Shown in pieces: positions 20,901 through 27,856 of a DNA stretch of 64,000 nt (its first letter is position 1; every line of letters begins with the position of its first letter). The notes below the pieces were generated by a model. The model worked only from the letters and a program-made list of their open reading frames with translations, was not told the DNA's origin and searched no databases. The translations under genes were made by a program, and so were the position numbers. The stretch is from Polaromonas sp. (GTDB taxonomy: Bacteria > Pseudomonadota > Gammaproteobacteria > Burkholderiales > Burkholderiaceae_C): the NCBI RefSeq assembly GCF_012927455.1, contig NZ_JABBPE010000016.1:372001-436000 (forward strand), in the 5' to 3' direction.

Positions 20901-22153
20901 CGGCGGGCAGCGCGGCGCCGGCCGCCTCAGCGGGCAGCGCTGGCGCGCCAGCCAACCGGCCGACCGACACCGCCGCCCTGAGCTACCTGCCCACGCTGAT
21001 GGCGATACGCGCCACGGAGCTGGTGGTGCAGGGGCGCCGGCTCAACAACGTGGTGGTGGGCGGCTCGCGGGAAGGGCTGAACTGGCGTGCCAACATTGAT
21101 GCCACCGAGCTCAACGGTTACCTTGAATTTGGCCAACCCGCCCGCGGCAGTGCCGGCCGCGTCTACGCCCGGCTGGCGCGCCTGAACCTGGCGGCCGGCA
21201 CGGCCAGCGACGTTGAGGCGATTCTGGACGAACAGCCCGCCAGTATTCCGTCGCTGGACATCGTGGTCGAGGACATGGAACTGCGCGGCAAGAAGCTGGG
21301 GCGCGTGGAAATTGACGCGGTCAATCGGGATGGCACGGCAGCAGCAGGCGGCGTGCGCGAATGGCGCTTGAACAAGTTCAATGTGACCATGCCCGAAGCC
21401 ATGCTGACCGCGACCGGAAACTGGGTGGCGGCCAAGCCGTCGGCGGCCGCCGGCGCCGCGCGCAGCGAGCGCCGCCGCACCGAGATGAACTTCAAGCTCG
21501 ACATTGCCGATTCGGGCGAACTGCTCAAGCGTTTTGGCATGGACGGGGTGATACGCCGCGGCAAGGGCAAGCTCGAAGGGCAGATCGACTGGCTCGGCTC
21601 GCCGCTAAGCCCTGATTACCCGAGCATGGGCGGGCAGTTCAACGTGAACGTGGAGTCGGGGCAGTTTGTCAAAGCCGACCCGGGCATTGCCAAGCTGCTG
21701 GGCGTGCTCAGCCTGCAGTCGCTACCGCGCCGCCTGACGCTGGATTTTCGCGATGTGTTTTCGCAGGGCTTTGCCTTTGACTTCGTGCGCGGCGACGTCA
21801 GCATCGAGCAAGGCCGGGCCAGCACCAACAACCTGCAGATGAGCGGCGTCAATGCCGTGGTGCTGATGGAGGGCAGCGCCGACATCGGCCGCGAGACGCA
21901 AGACATCAAGGTGGTCGTGGTGCCTGAAATTAACGCCGGCACCGCATCGCTGATTGCTACCGCCATCAACCCGGCGCTGGGCGTCGGAACCTTCCTGGCG
22001 CAGCTGTTCTTGCGGCGCCCGCTGATGGAGGCCGCTACCCAGGAATTTCACATTGATGGCACCTGGGCCGATCCTAAAATCAGCAAAATAGACCGCAAGG
22101 CGCGCGCCGCCGCCAAAGCCGCCGAGCGCCCCACAGAGAACAAGACACCATGA
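17939..22153 (+). CDS. yhdP: YhdP/AsmA-like envelope protein
   Basis: 1404 aa from the ATG at 17939; the frame is open far upstream, but that part is antisense to glnE. An N-terminal membrane anchor (residues about 30-50, LLWLLASAWILFALSWFVLH) precedes a very long periplasmic region. The start RLPSVRGLLSPSSLWGLGFE and the C-terminal AsmA-like segment (GTASLIATAINPALGVGTFL, FHIDGTWADPKISKI) are typical of the large YhdP/TIGR02099 proteins. In E. coli YhdP is an AsmA-like bridge implicated in phospholipid transport to the outer membrane. The stop overlaps the amidase start (ATGA). Confidence 0.88.
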   Translation: MSMEPTIAIPSTPPALPSRRLRWIAQAMRWLLWLLASAWILFALSWFVLHGWIVPRIGDYRPQLEAVASQALGVPVRIGHLSAHSEGMIPSVELRDVTLLDPQGRAALRLPSVRGLLSPSSLWGLGFEQLTIDKPELDIRRTADGKIYVGGLDISQTLSSGSTAVADWFFSQSELVIRSGTVRWTDDLRPAPPLALTQVDWSMRNTLRRHSMRLDATPPAEWGERLSLRGIFRQSLLSRDAGDFAGWNGQLYAEASRLDVSRLRQYAGADTLGVELIRGYGALRAWADVSRGRITGATTDLALRDVDAKLGPKLESLAFESMAGRIAGARRANGFDLSTEDLRFRIRDGLQWPGGNVTLVYTGAQAGKPQQGVLRADKLDLAALAQITSRLPLDSASHALISSFAPQGLVQGLDARWQGPLAAPASFAAKGRVAGLSVAASPAGPASAAAPGRPGVSGADVDFDVTQEGGNARISIAKGALDLPGIFEESRVPLDQLTTQAQWKLSGRKIELQLRDLQFANADAQGQAQVSWRTEDAAPDTSTPGAPDRRFPGVLDLQGSLSRGDGTRVHRYLPLVLPDEARHYVRDAVQQGQVSDVKFKVKGALRQLPFANPAQGEFRVSAQVRNGQLDYVPKALQPAGAAPWPALTELKGELVFNRSALEVNGVSGKVAGLPGLQLLKGEAKIADLLHNATVEVKIDLNGPLAGALGFVNGSPVGGMTQQVLAKAVASGSGDYRFKLSLPIQAIDKSRVEGSIVLPGNDVQFAPGTPQLAQLKGQVLVTERGFSVSGAQARLLGGEMRFDGGTRSAPAPAAGRLESDLNVAFKAQGTLTAEGLREAKDLGTLARLGFHASGATAYAGTLGFRRGAAELTLASSLQGLALNLPAPLNKTAEAELPLRVEKLLLPGASNAGQPEQPLHDQLSVNIGRVAAINYVRDLSGSEPLVLRGSIAVGLEPGDSVALPTAGVAANIRLAQVDLDAWGKIFDNATAGSAAPAASAGSAGAPANRPTDTAALSYLPTLMAIRATELVVQGRRLNNVVVGGSREGLNWRANIDATELNGYLEFGQPARGSAGRVYARLARLNLAAGTASDVEAILDEQPASIPSLDIVVEDMELRGKKLGRVEIDAVNRDGTAAAGGVREWRLNKFNVTMPEAMLTATGNWVAAKPSAAAGAARSERRRTEMNFKLDIADSGELLKRFGMDGVIRRGKGKLEGQIDWLGSPLSPDYPSMGGQFNVNVESGQFVKADPGIAKLLGVLSLQSLPRRLTLDFRDVFSQGFAFDFVRGDVSIEQGRASTNNLQMSGVNAVVLMEGSADIGRETQDIKVVVVPEINAGTASLIATAINPALGVGTFLAQLFLRRPLMEAATQEFHIDGTWADPKISKIDRKARAAAKAAERPTENKTP

Positions 22154-22956
22154 AAATAGCCGCGATCCAGATGGTTTCAGGCAGCAGCGTGCGGGACAAC
22201 CTGGACGCCGCGGGGCAATGGCTGGCGCGCGCCGCCGCCCAAGGCGCCGAGCTGGCGCTGCTGCCCGAATACTTTTGCGTCATGGGCTTGCAGGACGGCG
22301 ACAAGCTGAAGGCGCAGGAAAGCTTTGGCGCCGGCTTGATTCAGGATTTCTTGAGCGATTCGGCGCGGCAATTGGGCCTGTGGATTGTCGGCGGCACGCT
22401 GCCGCTGGCGACGCCGGACGCCAGCCGCGCACGCAACAGTTCGCTGGCCTACGCGCCCTCGGGCGAATGCGTGGCGCGCTACGACAAGATTCATTTATTC
22501 AGGTTCGCGCAGGGCCTTGAAGCCTACGATGAGACCCGCGTTCTGGAGCCCGGCACGCAGCCGGCCGGCTTTGATCTGGCCTCCCGCGATGGCCATGTTT
22601 ACCGCATCGGCATGAGCGTTTGCTACGACCTGCGCTTCCCCGAGCTGTACCGCGCCCTGAAGGCTGACGTGCTGCTGGTGCCGAGCGCCTTCACCTACAC
22701 CACCGGGCAGGCGCACTGGGAGGTGTTGCTGCGTGCCCGCGCCATCGAGAATCTGGCTTATGTAGTGGCGGCAGCGCAGGGCGGCACGCACGAAAGCGGG
22801 CGCCGCACCTGGGGCCACAGCATGCTGGTGAGCCCCTGGGGACAAATTCTGGCGCTGCACGCCGAAGGCGCGGGGTTGGTGATGGGCGAAGTCCTGGGCG
22901 CCGAGCTGCAGGCGCTGCGCGGCCGTTTGCCGGCCTTGCAGCACGGCGTACTTTGA
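22150..22956 (+). CDS. carbon-nitrogen hydrolase (nitrilase superfamily, Nit2-like amidase)
   Basis: 268 aa. The catalytic Glu-Lys-Cys triad is visible: Glu40 in LLPEYF, Lys in RYDKIHLF and Cys in SVCYDLRFPELYR. The sequence fits the Nit1/Nit2 branch; Nit2-like members hydrolyse omega-amides or deaminated glutathione, which would make this a metabolite-repair enzyme. It overlaps yhdP by four bases and is followed 10 bp later by a sensor kinase, an arrangement I recall as common in Burkholderiales. Confidence 0.88.
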   Translation: MKIAAIQMVSGSSVRDNLDAAGQWLARAAAQGAELALLPEYFCVMGLQDGDKLKAQESFGAGLIQDFLSDSARQLGLWIVGGTLPLATPDASRARNSSLAYAPSGECVARYDKIHLFRFAQGLEAYDETRVLEPGTQPAGFDLASRDGHVYRIGMSVCYDLRFPELYRALKADVLLVPSAFTYTTGQAHWEVLLRARAIENLAYVVAAAQGGTHESGRRTWGHSMLVSPWGQILALHAEGAGLVMGEVLGAELQALRGRLPALQHGVL

Positions 22957-22966
22957 GGCTTGTCGC

Positions 22967-25081
22967 GTGAAGTTTCCCGCAAGGCGTGGCGTCAGCTGGG
23001 CCAGCCGACGTGGCTCGCTGTGGGCCTTGCTGATGGCGCTGGTGGCGGCCCTGCTGGTCACTTTGGTCTGGTTGTCAGGACGCTACGAGTCCAGTCTGGT
23101 GCAAAGCCGGCTTGAGCATGACGCGGCGCAGACCGTCGCCGACATCCGCTCGGGGCTGACGCGCAATATCCAGAGTTTTCAGGCGCTGCACCCCGGCGAA
23201 AGCAGGCCGGAGGCCTGGCAGACGCAGGCCTCCGGCCTGCTGCGCGAACACCGCGAAATCATGCGGCTGGAATGGCGCAACGAGGCGCTTGACATCGTCG
23301 GCCTGGCCGAAACGCCGTACCGCCGTTCGGTGTTTGAACAGCTGGGCCGGGTCAGCCTGCAGGCCGATGTGACCCCGACCTGCGCCACCGCGCGCCGCCT
23401 GAGCGGCGCAACCTATTCCGCCAGTTTTTTCATGCCGCAGGCCGACGGCCTGGGCCTGGAAGTGCTGGACATGTGCATGCCCATCATGCTGGCGGGCCGC
23501 CTGAGCGGCTACGTCGTGGCGAGCTATTCGCTGCAGGACATGCTGGGCGAGCTGGTGGGCCGACAGCTGGCGCGCGGCGTCGGCCTGTCTTTCACCGAAG
23601 CCGATGGCACGCGGCTGGCGCTGCATGGCGCGCCTGCGTCTGGCAGCCGGATTTACATCGCCCATCAGCTGCTCGATTTGCCGGGCAACACGCTGGTGCT
23701 CAGGCGGGAAAGCCGCCTCGGCACGCCGGCGCTGTTTCCCAACGTGCTGACGGCGCTGGTGACGGCCATGTCGCTGGCCTTGCTGGCCGTGCTGCTTTTG
23801 CTGGCGCGCGACATGCGGCGGCGCCAGAAGGCGGAAAACGAGCTCGGCGAGGCGCTGGCCTTTCGCAAGGCCATGGAAGACTCGGTGTTGACCGGCCTGC
23901 GTGCGCGCGATCTGCAGGGGCGCATCACCTACGTCAACTCGGCCTTTTGCAAAATGGTCGGCGTGGACGCCAAGGAGCTGCTGCAGCAGAACGTCTCCTC
24001 TCCGCTGCCCGTGTACTGGCCGCCCGAGCTGGCCGGCGCTTACCAGCAGCGTCAAGAAACCCGGCTGACCGGCGACACGCTGCCGCGCGAAAGACATGAG
24101 TCGCTGTTCATGCGGCAGGACGGCACGCGCTTTCCGGTGCTGATCATGGAGGCGCCGCTGATCAACGCGGTGGGCAAGCACACCGGCTGGATGAGCGCGA
24201 TTCTGGACGTCACCGAGCAGCGCCGGGTGGAAGAGCTGTCGCGCGCCAGCCAGGACCGCCTGCAGGCCACGGCGCGGCTGGCCATGGTCGGCGAGATGGC
24301 CTCGCTGCTGAGCCACGAGCTGAACCAGCCGCTGGCGGCCATTTCAAGCTACGCCACCGGCTCGCTCAATTTGCTGCAGGACCAGATTGCTATGGCTGAC
24401 AAGGACTCTGCGCCAGTCGCTCTGGCCCAGCCAGCTGCGGCCGGCCATTTGGCCGCGCCCCTGTCCGAGGAACTGCAGTTGGCGATGCGCCGCATTGCCG
24501 AGCAGGCCGAACGCGCCGGCAAGGTCATCAAGAGCGTGCATGACTTCGTGCGCCGGCGCGACCGGGAGCGCGAAGCGGTGGCGCCGCGCGCCCTGCTCGA
24601 TGCGATCATGCCGCTGCTCAGCCTGCAGGCGCGCAAGCTTGGCGTGCGCGTGCTGATTGAAGTGGACGAAGCCTGCGCGCCGGTGCTGTGCGACCGCACC
24701 ATGGTCGAGCAGGTACTGCTCAACCTCTCGCGCAATGGCATGCAGGCGATGCAGGGCGCGCCAGAAGGGCCAGCGAGCGCCGCGCGATCAGCGCAAGGCG
24801 GCAAGCTGCTGACGCTGCGCATCCGCCCGGCCGCTGCGGATGGGCCAGTCCGGCGCGTCGAGTTTGCGGTGATCGATGGCGGCGAGGGCATTTCGGCCAG
24901 CGTCGCCGCGCGGCTGTTCACGCCCTTTTTCACCACCAAGGACGAGGGCATGGGGCTGGGCCTGAGCCTGTGCCGCACCGTGGTGGAGCAGCACGGCGGC
25001 CTGCTCAAGTTTGCCGCCTTGCAGCCGCGCGGTACCATTTTCAGTTTCACGTTGGCAGCGGCGGCGCCGGACACTGCTTAA
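22967..25081 (+). CDS. membrane sensor histidine kinase, FixL/DctB-like, with PAS domain
   Basis: 704 aa, GTG start. A first membrane segment (LLMALVAALLVTLVWLSG) and a second near residue 265 (LVTAMSLALLAVLLLLARD) enclose a periplasmic domain of about 220 residues. A PAS domain follows (VLTGLRARDLQGRITYVNSA), then the H box LLSHELNQPLAAISSYATGS with His450, and a HATPase (LLNLSRNGMQAM, DGGEGISASVAARLFTPFFT, GMGLGLSLCRTVVEQHGG). A loosely conserved insertion after the H box (IAMADKDSAPVALAQPAA) may be a decayed repeat A copy. Partner of the FixJ-like regulator 10 bp downstream. Confidence 0.9.
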   Translation: MKFPARRGVSWASRRGSLWALLMALVAALLVTLVWLSGRYESSLVQSRLEHDAAQTVADIRSGLTRNIQSFQALHPGESRPEAWQTQASGLLREHREIMRLEWRNEALDIVGLAETPYRRSVFEQLGRVSLQADVTPTCATARRLSGATYSASFFMPQADGLGLEVLDMCMPIMLAGRLSGYVVASYSLQDMLGELVGRQLARGVGLSFTEADGTRLALHGAPASGSRIYIAHQLLDLPGNTLVLRRESRLGTPALFPNVLTALVTAMSLALLAVLLLLARDMRRRQKAENELGEALAFRKAMEDSVLTGLRARDLQGRITYVNSAFCKMVGVDAKELLQQNVSSPLPVYWPPELAGAYQQRQETRLTGDTLPRERHESLFMRQDGTRFPVLIMEAPLINAVGKHTGWMSAILDVTEQRRVEELSRASQDRLQATARLAMVGEMASLLSHELNQPLAAISSYATGSLNLLQDQIAMADKDSAPVALAQPAAAGHLAAPLSEELQLAMRRIAEQAERAGKVIKSVHDFVRRRDREREAVAPRALLDAIMPLLSLQARKLGVRVLIEVDEACAPVLCDRTMVEQVLLNLSRNGMQAMQGAPEGPASAARSAQGGKLLTLRIRPAAADGPVRRVEFAVIDGGEGISASVAARLFTPFFTTKDEGMGLGLSLCRTVVEQHGGLLKFAALQPRGTIFSFTLAAAAPDTA

Positions 25082-25091
25082 GAAAGTTGCC

Positions 25092-25718
25092 ATGGAACCG
25101 ACTCACGATGCGATGGTGTACATCGTTGACGACGACGCCAGCGTGCGCGAATCGCTGGCCTGGCTGCTGCGCACGCGCCGCCTGCTCAGCGAGACCTTTG
25201 ACAGTGCCGAGGCGTTTGATGCCAGGGTCTCAGGCCAGTTTGCAGTGCGCGCGCCTTCGTGCGTGCTGCTCGATGTGCGCATGGCGGGCCTGAGCGGCCT
25301 GGCGATGTTCGAGAAATTGATTGGCTACGGCTTGCTGCCGACCCTGCCGGTGATTTTTCTGACCGGCCACGCCGACGTGCCGACCGCCGTCGACGCCGTC
25401 AAGCGCGGCGCTTTTGATTTCTGCGAGAAGCCTTTTTCAGACAACGCGCTGGTCGACCGGATCGAGCAGGCACTCGGCCTTTCTGCCGCGGCGCTGGCGC
25501 AACAAAACCAGTCCACCAGTCTGCAGGCGCGGCTTAATGGCCTGACCGAGCGCGAGCGCGCTGTGATGCGGCTGGTCGTCGGCGGCATGCCCAACAAGCT
25601 GGTGGCCGACCAGCTCGAGATCAGCGTGCGCACGGTGGAAGTCCACCGGTCGCGGGTTTTTGACAAAATGGGAGTTAAATCGGCCGTGGAGTTAGCCAAT
25701 TTGCTACGCAATGTGTAG
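25092..25718 (+). CDS. FixJ/TtrR-like response regulator
   Basis: 208 aa from the ATG at 25092. The receiver has VDDDASVRES, Asp61 in LLDVRMAGLSG, and the FixJ-type FLTGHADVPTAVDAVKRGAF with FCEKPF. A LuxR-type HTH follows (LTERERAVMRLVVGGMPNKL, ISVRTVEVHRSRVFDKMGV). The histidine kinase just upstream is its likely phosphodonor. Regulons of such pairs range from dicarboxylate transport to tetrathionate respiration; nothing nearby identifies the target. Confidence 0.92.
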   Translation: MEPTHDAMVYIVDDDASVRESLAWLLRTRRLLSETFDSAEAFDARVSGQFAVRAPSCVLLDVRMAGLSGLAMFEKLIGYGLLPTLPVIFLTGHADVPTAVDAVKRGAFDFCEKPFSDNALVDRIEQALGLSAAALAQQNQSTSLQARLNGLTERERAVMRLVVGGMPNKLVADQLEISVRTVEVHRSRVFDKMGVKSAVELANLLRNV

Positions 25719-25751
25719 TCAGGCGGTCCTGATTTCCGCCTCGGCAACATT

Positions 25752-25806
25752 TGTTGCTATTATTTTTATAGCTGCTTGCGCCCGTGTTATATGAGCTAGA
25801 GCCCGA
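25752..25806 (+). repeat. palindromic repeat family A, copy between regulator and small membrane gene
   Basis: TGTTGCTATTATTTTTATAGC, CTGCTTGCGCCCG and GAGCTAGAGCCC in order. One of the best-preserved first hairpins. Confidence 0.85.
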
Positions 25807-25867
25807 TTTAACGGTTTTTTTGGTGCCTGTGGCGCGGGCCGGCGTTGCGAAGACGCCGGGGCCGACC

Positions 25868-26020
25868 CTAATCAGGTTTTTTGTCAGCAGCCGGGTTTTC
25901 GCCCGGGCGCGGCGAATCGTCCTTCAGTTCACCATTTTTACGCCCTGAAAACATCGTCCACCACACAATGAATACCAGTAGCAGCAACGCCCCCAGGGCC
26001 TCAAGTAACAGCAGCGTCAT
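25868..26020 (-). CDS. small single-pass membrane protein, function unknown
   Basis: 50 aa. MTLLLLEALGALLLLVFIVW forms one membrane helix, followed by a hydrophilic, charged tail (GRKNGELKDDSPRPGENPAA). A purine-rich GGGGAAA ribosome-site-like sequence lies a few bases before its ATG on the reverse strand. The ATG is at 26020, back to back with an ATG of the mltA frame on the other strand. I recall similar short proteins near mltA in relatives but cannot verify this. Function unknown. Confidence 0.55.
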   Translation of the reverse strand: MTLLLLEALGALLLLVFIVWWTMFSGRKNGELKDDSPRPGENPAADKKPD

Positions 26021-26057
26021 GACATTTCCCCGGATTAATGCGAGCGATAGCGGTGCG

Positions 26058-27230
26058 ATGCGCGCCATGCGACCAGCCTTAATTATCGCCATGATCGCGC
26101 TGTTGGCCGCGTGCGCCAGCCCGTACCGGCCCGGCCCGGCGCCCGCACCTGCACCGACTTCGCCTGGCCCGGCCGACAGCGCGCCCGCCGCGGCAAGCCG
26201 CCGACCCGGCGACGCCGGCGCGCTACCGCCAGCGCTGCAGCGCGGCAAAAGCCGCTGGGTGGCGGTGCGCTGGGCGGAGCTGCCGGGTTTTGAAGACGAC
26301 GCGCTGCACGAAGCCTGGAACGCCTGGCTCAAGAGCTGTGAGCGCCCCGGCCCGACCTTCGCACCGCTGTGCGGCGACGTCAGGCGCCTGAGCATTGCGG
26401 CGGCCGAAGAGCAGCGCAGCTGGATGGTGACGCGGCTGCAACCCTACCGCGTCGAAACTCTGCAAGGCAGCGCCGACGGTTTGCTCACCAGCTATTACGA
26501 GCCCGTGCTCAAAGCCAGCCGGCAGGCCAGCGGCGGCTACGAGGTGCCGCTGTACCGCGCGCCCGTTGCGCTGGGCGGCCGCAAGCCCTGGTTCTCGCGC
26601 CAGGAGATCGACACGCTGCCCGAAGCCAGGGCGGCGCTGCAGGGACGCGAGATTGCCTGGGTGGCCGACCCGATCGAGGCCATGTCGCTGCACATCCAGG
26701 GCTCAGGCAGGCTGCAGATTACCGAGGCCGATGGCTCCCAGCGCGTCATCCGGGTGGCTTATGCGGCATCGAATGAGCAGCCGTTTCGCAGCGTCGTGCA
26801 GTGGCTGCAGGAGCAGGGCGAAGGCCGGATGGTGGCGCCCTGGGTAACGTCCACCAAGCTGTGGGCCGCAAGAAATCCGCAGCGCGTGCAGCAGCTGCTC
26901 TGGAGCAACCCGCGTTACACGTTTTTTCAGGAGCAGCCGCTCAGCGACTTTGACGCCGCCTTCGGCCCCAAGGGCGCGCAGGGCGTGGCGCTGACGGCAG
27001 GGCGCTCCATTGCGGTGGATCCAGGCAGCATCCCCTACGGCACGCCGGTCTGGCTGACTTCGCGCGGTGGCGCGGCCACGCTGCAAAAGCTGGTGCTGGC
27101 GCAAGACACCGGCAGCGCCATCGTGGGCGGCGTGCGCGCCGACTATTTTGCCGGTACCGGGGCGCAGGCCGGCGAGTTCGCGGCGCGCGTCAACCAGCCG
27201 CTGCAGCTGTGGGTGCTCTGGCCCAAGTAA
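26058..27230 (+). CDS. mltA: membrane-bound lytic murein transglycosylase A
   Basis: 390 aa from the ATG at 26058, chosen because it gives a compact lipoprotein signal (lipobox LLAAC, Cys19) and avoids overlapping the divergent small gene; ATGs at 26019 and 26067 are alternatives. The MltA barrel includes LTSYYEPVLKASRQASGGYE and SLHIQGSGRLQI, and the C-terminal 3D domain has LAQDTGSAIVGGVRADYF with its catalytic Asp. It cleaves peptidoglycan glycan strands to 1,6-anhydromuropeptides at the outer membrane. It is followed 18 bp later by a lipoprotein resembling lysozyme inhibitors. Confidence 0.92.
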   Translation: MRAMRPALIIAMIALLAACASPYRPGPAPAPAPTSPGPADSAPAAASRRPGDAGALPPALQRGKSRWVAVRWAELPGFEDDALHEAWNAWLKSCERPGPTFAPLCGDVRRLSIAAAEEQRSWMVTRLQPYRVETLQGSADGLLTSYYEPVLKASRQASGGYEVPLYRAPVALGGRKPWFSRQEIDTLPEARAALQGREIAWVADPIEAMSLHIQGSGRLQITEADGSQRVIRVAYAASNEQPFRSVVQWLQEQGEGRMVAPWVTSTKLWAARNPQRVQQLLWSNPRYTFFQEQPLSDFDAAFGPKGAQGVALTAGRSIAVDPGSIPYGTPVWLTSRGGAATLQKLVLAQDTGSAIVGGVRADYFAGTGAQAGEFAARVNQPLQLWVLWPK

Positions 27231-27248
27231 ACCGCGAAAGGAAACACC

Positions 27249-27614
27249 ATGATCGAGCAGACGGGTAAACCGGTGAGCGTATTGACAGTCCTGACAGTCC
27301 TGACAGTCCTGACAGCATTGCTGGGCGCGCTGGCGCTGGCCGGCTGTGCCGGCCGCAGCGGGCAGGCAGCGGCGCCGCTGTACCGCTGCGAGCACGGCCT
27401 GCAATTCACAGTGCGCTTTATCGACGACACCGCGCTGCTTGACGGCAGCCGCGGCCACGACCTGCTGTACCGCGACGCAGGCGGCCAGGGCGACAAGCAG
27501 ACGGTCTTCAGCAACGAGCGCGTGCGCGCCGAATTTGGCCTGGGCGCCAGCGGGCGCGAGGCCGTACTGCGTTATCCGCTGCTGCCGTTGGTGGCGCGCT
27601 GCGTGCGCGACTAG
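27249..27614 (+). CDS. small lipoprotein, MliC-like (C-type lysozyme inhibitor) candidate
   Basis: 121 aa. Lipobox LALAGC. The mature part starts LYRCEHGLQFTVRFIDDTAL and ends in a second conserved Cys (LVARCVRD), resembling the two-Cys YxC..G MliC/YkfH fold that protects peptidoglycan from host lysozyme; the similarity is short, so the call is tentative. Its hydrophobic signal core contains VLTVLTVLTVLT, encoded by a 9-bp tandem repeat. The position directly after mltA suits an envelope role. Confidence 0.5.
   Translation: MIEQTGKPVSVLTVLTVLTVLTALLGALALAGCAGRSGQAAAPLYRCEHGLQFTVRFIDDTALLDGSRGHDLLYRDAGGQGDKQTVFSNERVRAEFGLGASGREAVLRYPLLPLVARCVRD
27282..27315 (+). repeat. 9-bp tandem repeat in a signal-peptide coding region
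   Basis: About 3.7 units of YTGACAGTC (27282-27290, 27291-27299, 27300-27308, partial 27309-27315). Being a multiple of three, copy changes would add or remove a Val-Leu-Thr unit in the hydrophobic core without a frameshift. Confidence 0.85.
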
Positions 27615-27640
27615 TTCGGTAAAATCAGCGCTAAAAAGTG

Positions 27641-27689
27641 CCTGTAGCCCAATAAGGACGGGCGCTATAAGCTATGAATAATATAGCAA
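27641..27689 (-). repeat. palindromic repeat family A, copy upstream of phoX
   Basis: Reverse orientation: CCTGTAGCCCA, then CGGGCGCTATAAGCTAT and AATATAGCAA. Intergenic, between the small lipoprotein gene and the Pho box. Confidence 0.8.
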
Positions 27690-27774
27690 ACAAGCGCCGT
27701 CGGAAGCGCTTGATCGGGGCTTCCCCGCGCCGCAAAGCAGCGCGCCGTGGCGCGCCGTAGCAAAGCCCACACTG

Positions 27775-27807
27775 GTGTCACGGCACTGTCACGGCGCCGT
27801 CATAGAA
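27775..27807 (+). promoter_or_regulatory. PhoB-box-like triple 11-bp direct repeat
   Basis: Three successive 11-mers GTGTCACGGCA, CTGTCACGGCG and CCGTCATAGAA match the CTGTCAT-N4 half-site of the PhoB box, ending 49 bp before the phoX start codon. Such repeats recruit PhoB under phosphate starvation. Confidence 0.75.
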
Positions 27808-27856
27808 GCTGCTTAACGTCTCGGATTGATTATTCAACCCGACGAAAGGCTCTCCG

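Noticed and set aside
24390-24440. Possible decayed copy of palindromic repeat A inside the FixL-like kinase gene
   Set aside because: Only TTGCTAT, TGCGCC and TGGCCCAGCC resemble the consensus; both hairpins are lost, so I do not list it as a copy.
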